DNA of 33,710 nt from Bacillus sp. MUM 116 (GTDB lineage Bacteria > Bacillota > Bacilli > Bacillales > Cytobacillaceae), in assembly GCF_001866655.1 (NCBI RefSeq), contig NZ_MLYR01000067.1, forward strand, positions 1 through 33,710. The letters are read 5' to 3'. How positions within the stretch are numbered: position 1 is the stretch's first letter; the number at the start of each line of letters is the position of its first letter. The position numbers and the translations under genes were made by a program. Shown here one piece after another: positions 31,607-33,710 of the stretch. A model generated the notes under the pieces. It saw nothing but the letters and a program-made list of their open reading frames with translations, did no database searches and was not told the origin of the DNA.

Positions 31607-33521
31607 CGGCCTTCACCTCCATTTCGGAAAGTATTGCAGAAAGAGTTTCATGGCAATTGCTTTTTACATGAATGAACTCTTCAATTCCTTCTTGTTTCCA
31701 TTGTGCTTGATGATCCTCTTTCGGTAACCCGGCTAAATAAAAGACCTTTTCTGGGAATTTAGTTTTTAAGGTTTTAACGAGTTTATGGCCAATTGTTTCA
31801 TATTGTTCGTTTTGGCCGCAAAGGCAAAAATGCTGTGTTTTTTGATTTGCAATAAAATTCACTGCTTGTTCATTTGTAAAAATAGGCTCACTCCCAACCG
31901 CTTGAATACCTCCGGCAGAAACAAATCCTCTCATAAAATCAAATCTTGCTTTATATTGTTTTAATTCCCCAAGGCAAATTATCCCTAGAATTGGCGTAGA
32001 ACTCGACCTATCCTCGACTTCTTTTGCCCTTTTCCTCAGTTTTTCATATGGCTCTGCTAATCTCTTTATCGTTATCGGTTCAATTTTTACCCCAGAACTT
32101 AACTTCTTAAGTTGTTGAAATTGAGGCTCTTCCCCGTTTATTAAATCTGTTATTGATTGTGTAACCAGAATTGCCTCTTCTTTTTCCCTTTGAAGAGCAG
32201 GCACTGTTTCATCCAGATTTGCATATACATTTGTTCCAACAATACTTTGTTTTCTTGTAAATGAATCTTGCATTCTTTTATTTCTAACAGTTGCAATCTC
32301 ATTTTGGAGCCAGCCTGTCTTCAAAGCTTCCAGAATACCGCCATATCTTTCAATCTCCCGAAAGAACTCCCATGCGTTTTCGGCTAATTCTCCCGTTAAT
32401 GCTTCGATATACCAAGAGCCCCCCGCTGGATCAATGATATTTTTCAAATGGGTTTCTACTTTTAAAATCAGCTGAGTATTTCTTGCAATTCTTTCTGAGA
32501 AAGAATTGCAGCCTGTTATTTCGTCAAATGCACCTACATGCAAATACTGAATACCCCCGATTACAGCCGCAAACGCCTCATTTCCAGCGCGAAGTAGATT
32601 TACATGCGGGTCATGAATGGTTTTGGTAAAGATTGAGGTCTCTGCAGAAATTTCCATTCCCCTGTTATCGTTCCCGGCCCCATATGCCTCCGCTATTTTA
32701 CTCCAGATGATACGTGCTGCCCGGAGCTTGGCTATTTCCATAAAAAAGTTGCTGCCAATCGAAAATTTGAATATCATTTTTGAGAGAATTTTCCCAAGAT
32801 CCATACCGCTCTCGATAAACTTTTGAAGATAGAAAACCCCTGTGGCTGCAGCAATTGCCAGTTCTTGAACTGCGTTTGCTCCGTTATCTTGGTAAGTTGA
32901 TGCATTAATTAGGATGGTTCGTAAATTTGGAAATATAGCTTCTGCGGCACAAATGTTTTCAAACCAAAGCTTGAGAGATTTTTCTGAAAGGATACCTTCT
33001 TCACTAAATAGTGAAATCGGGTCAGAACCAATATATCCAGAAATCTTTTCACGATTTGCTCCGGACAGTTTTGCCAACAAGGCTGGCTGCATGCCTTTGG
33101 AATCAATAGCAAATGGAAATTTTTCAACCAAATCTAAGGACAAACTTGAAATATCATTATCTGATTCAAAAAGTGTTTTTGATACATCAAAAGAAATGGC
33201 AGTTTGTCCTTTTCCAACAGCAGAAGTAAGCTTTACCTTCAGTTCTTCCATAGTTGAATAGGGAATCCGCTGGGCCACCTTCCAATCATTTTTTATATAT
33301 CCAAGCGGGTTTGTACCTCGTCTAAAATCCGATTCACCAGGATATTCTGAGGGTGCTTTTTCATCTTCTCGGGAATAAAGCGGTTTCAAAAAAATGTTTT
33401 CATATGTCGCACTTTGCAAGGACTCAACCGATTTCCCTTTTAAAGATTCCTCGGCTTTTGCTTTCCAATCAAGTATTGTCTTTGAAGGAAAAGACTGATT
33501 GTGCAAATTTTCCAAACTCAA
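31593..33521 (-). CDS. mutA: Methylmalonyl-CoA mutase small (beta) subunit
   Basis: 642 residues from TTG 33521, chosen because GGGAGGGAG lies 6 nt upstream and homology begins here ([14 protein letters not shown]); the open frame runs to 33554 without a better site. It is homologous to MutB along its length but lacks the DxHxxG cobalamin motif in its degenerate C-terminal domain (about 510-642). That is normal for the non-catalytic beta subunit, so it is not a defect. It is the first gene of the operon and overlaps mutB by 14 nt. Confidence 0.95.
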   Translation of the reverse strand: MSLENLHNQSFPSKTILDWKAKAEESLKGKSVESLQSATYENIFLKPLYSREDEKAPSEYPGESDFRRGTNPLGYIKNDWKVAQRIPYSTMEELKVKLTSAVGKGQTAISFDVSKTLFESDNDISSLSLDLVEKFPFAIDSKGMQPALLAKLSGANREKISGYIGSDPISLFSEEGILSEKSLKLWFENICAAEAIFPNLRTILINASTYQDNGANAVQELAIAAATGVFYLQKFIESGMDLGKILSKMIFKFSIGSNFFMEIAKLRAARIIWSKIAEAYGAGNDNRGMEISAETSIFTKTIHDPHVNLLRAGNEAFAAVIGGIQYLHVGAFDEITGCNSFSERIARNTQLILKVETHLKNIIDPAGGSWYIEALTGELAENAWEFFREIERYGGILEALKTGWLQNEIATVRNKRMQDSFTRKQSIVGTNVYANLDETVPALQREKEEAILVTQSITDLINGEEPQFQQLKKLSSGVKIEPITIKRLAEPYEKLRKRAKEVEDRSSSTPILGIICLGELKQYKARFDFMRGFVSAGGIQAVGSEPIFTNEQAVNFIANQKTQHFCLCGQNEQYETIGHKLVKTLKTKFPEKVFYLAGLPKEDHQAQWKQEGIEEFIHVKSNCHETLSAILSEMEVKADAKA

Positions 33522-33562
33522 CAACTCCCTCCCAGTCAAATAATAAATATTCAATTAATTCT

Positions 33563-33591
33563 ATTTTATGGTACAAACAGAATACAAGCAA
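33563..33591 (-). promoter_or_regulatory. Promoter of the mutA-mutB-meaB operon
   Basis: On the minus strand, TTGCTT (33586-33591), 17-bp spacer, TAAAAT (33563-33568). A start near 33556 gives a leader of about 35 nt. Confidence 0.55.
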
Positions 33592-33690
33592 TAAGAAAAG
33601 CGCAAGCGCCTTGTTCAGCCCCGACAAGTGCTGGAGGGCCTGGCGGTGAAGTCGTTCTTTGACTTCATCGACAGGACCGAAGCAACCTAG
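33590..33690. repeat. Dispersed intergenic repeat fragment
   Basis: The GC-rich stretch in the AT-rich gap upstream of mutA has AGCGCAAGCGCC at one end and a hairpin TGAAGTC (33647-33653) / GACTTCA (33661-33667). I recognise it as similar to a repeat found many times between genes in Bacillaceae. It carries no coding frame I can support. Confidence 0.55.
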
Positions 33691-33710
33691 GAAAAAAGCA
33701 GTTCATTTTT

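Noticed and set aside
31593..31980. Loss of the DxHxxG B12 motif in MutA as a sign of a broken gene
   Set aside because: The beta subunit of heterodimeric methylmalonyl-CoA mutase normally lacks this motif.
1..33710. CRISPR arrays, tRNA or rRNA genes, transposases, integrases and prophage genes
   Set aside because: Looked for and none seen; the only repeats are the intergenic units and duplications listed.

Overview
The window looks like chromosomal DNA of a Bacillaceae species (Bacillus / Neobacillus / Mesobacillus type). It is AT-rich, has strong GGAGG-type ribosome binding sites, uses ATG, GTG and TTG starts, and carries a T-box leader and an M-box riboswitch. The order of its housekeeping genes follows the Bacillus subtilis yqk-yqj-yqi region: yqkB, yqjX, uvrX (yqjW), yqzJ, yqjQ, yqjP, proI (yqjO), namA (yqjM), rnz (yqjK), zwf (yqjJ), dinB (yqjH), yqjE, yqjD, yqjC, brxB (yqiW). 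The species cannot be fixed from the sequence alone.

Layout. (1) 86-4556: an Fe-S protein pair (YqkB, and a divergent CDGSH protein), the SOS pair uvrX-yolD with two LexA-box-like sites, small yqzJ, and the yqjP-yqjQ pair. (2) 4700-5868: a promoter, a proline-type T-box leader and proI. (3) 5928-13599: a block that I do not recall in the B. subtilis version of this locus. It holds a family-2 glycosyltransferase, an LCP cell-wall ligase, two paralogous regulators with an HTH-XRE domain fused to a DUF1232/YkvA domain, a lemA-TPM operon, a YtaF-like membrane protein, and the magnesium channel gene mgtE behind an M-box. (4) 14197-17883: namA, rnz, zwf. (5) 18136-20535: a secreted M14 carboxypeptidase, where B. 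subtilis (from memory) has gndA. (6) 20580-25207: dinB, yqjE and the acyl-CoA carboxylase / epimerase pair yqjD-yqjC. (7) 25364-26552: the 32-residue stressosome membrane miniprotein Prli42, an L,D-transpeptidase and bacilliredoxin BrxB. (8) 26741-33521: an unknown lipoprotein and the methylmalonyl-CoA mutase operon mutA-mutB-meaB, followed by a dispersed-repeat fragment.

How genes work together. YqjD (carboxyltransferase), YqjC (epimerase), MutA/MutB and MeaB make up most of the propionyl-CoA to succinyl-CoA route, as expected next to branched-chain/odd-chain catabolism. The biotin carboxylase / biotin carrier subunits are not in the window. Zwf and NamA both concern NADPH. UvrX and DinB are both Y-family polymerases with clamp-binding motifs.

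The most novel-looking signal is a 17-bp dyad, consensus about GTTGAYAAAAYRWCAAY. It occurs upstream of each XRE-DUF1232 gene and upstream of lemA-TPM, which suggests a small regulon run by two membrane-associated repressors. Two further candidates are a 29-residue acidic open reading frame with a perfect Shine-Dalgarno between the M-box terminator and mgtE, and a 12-bp hairpin just inside the TPM start. These three are inferences from sequence pattern only; no searches were run.
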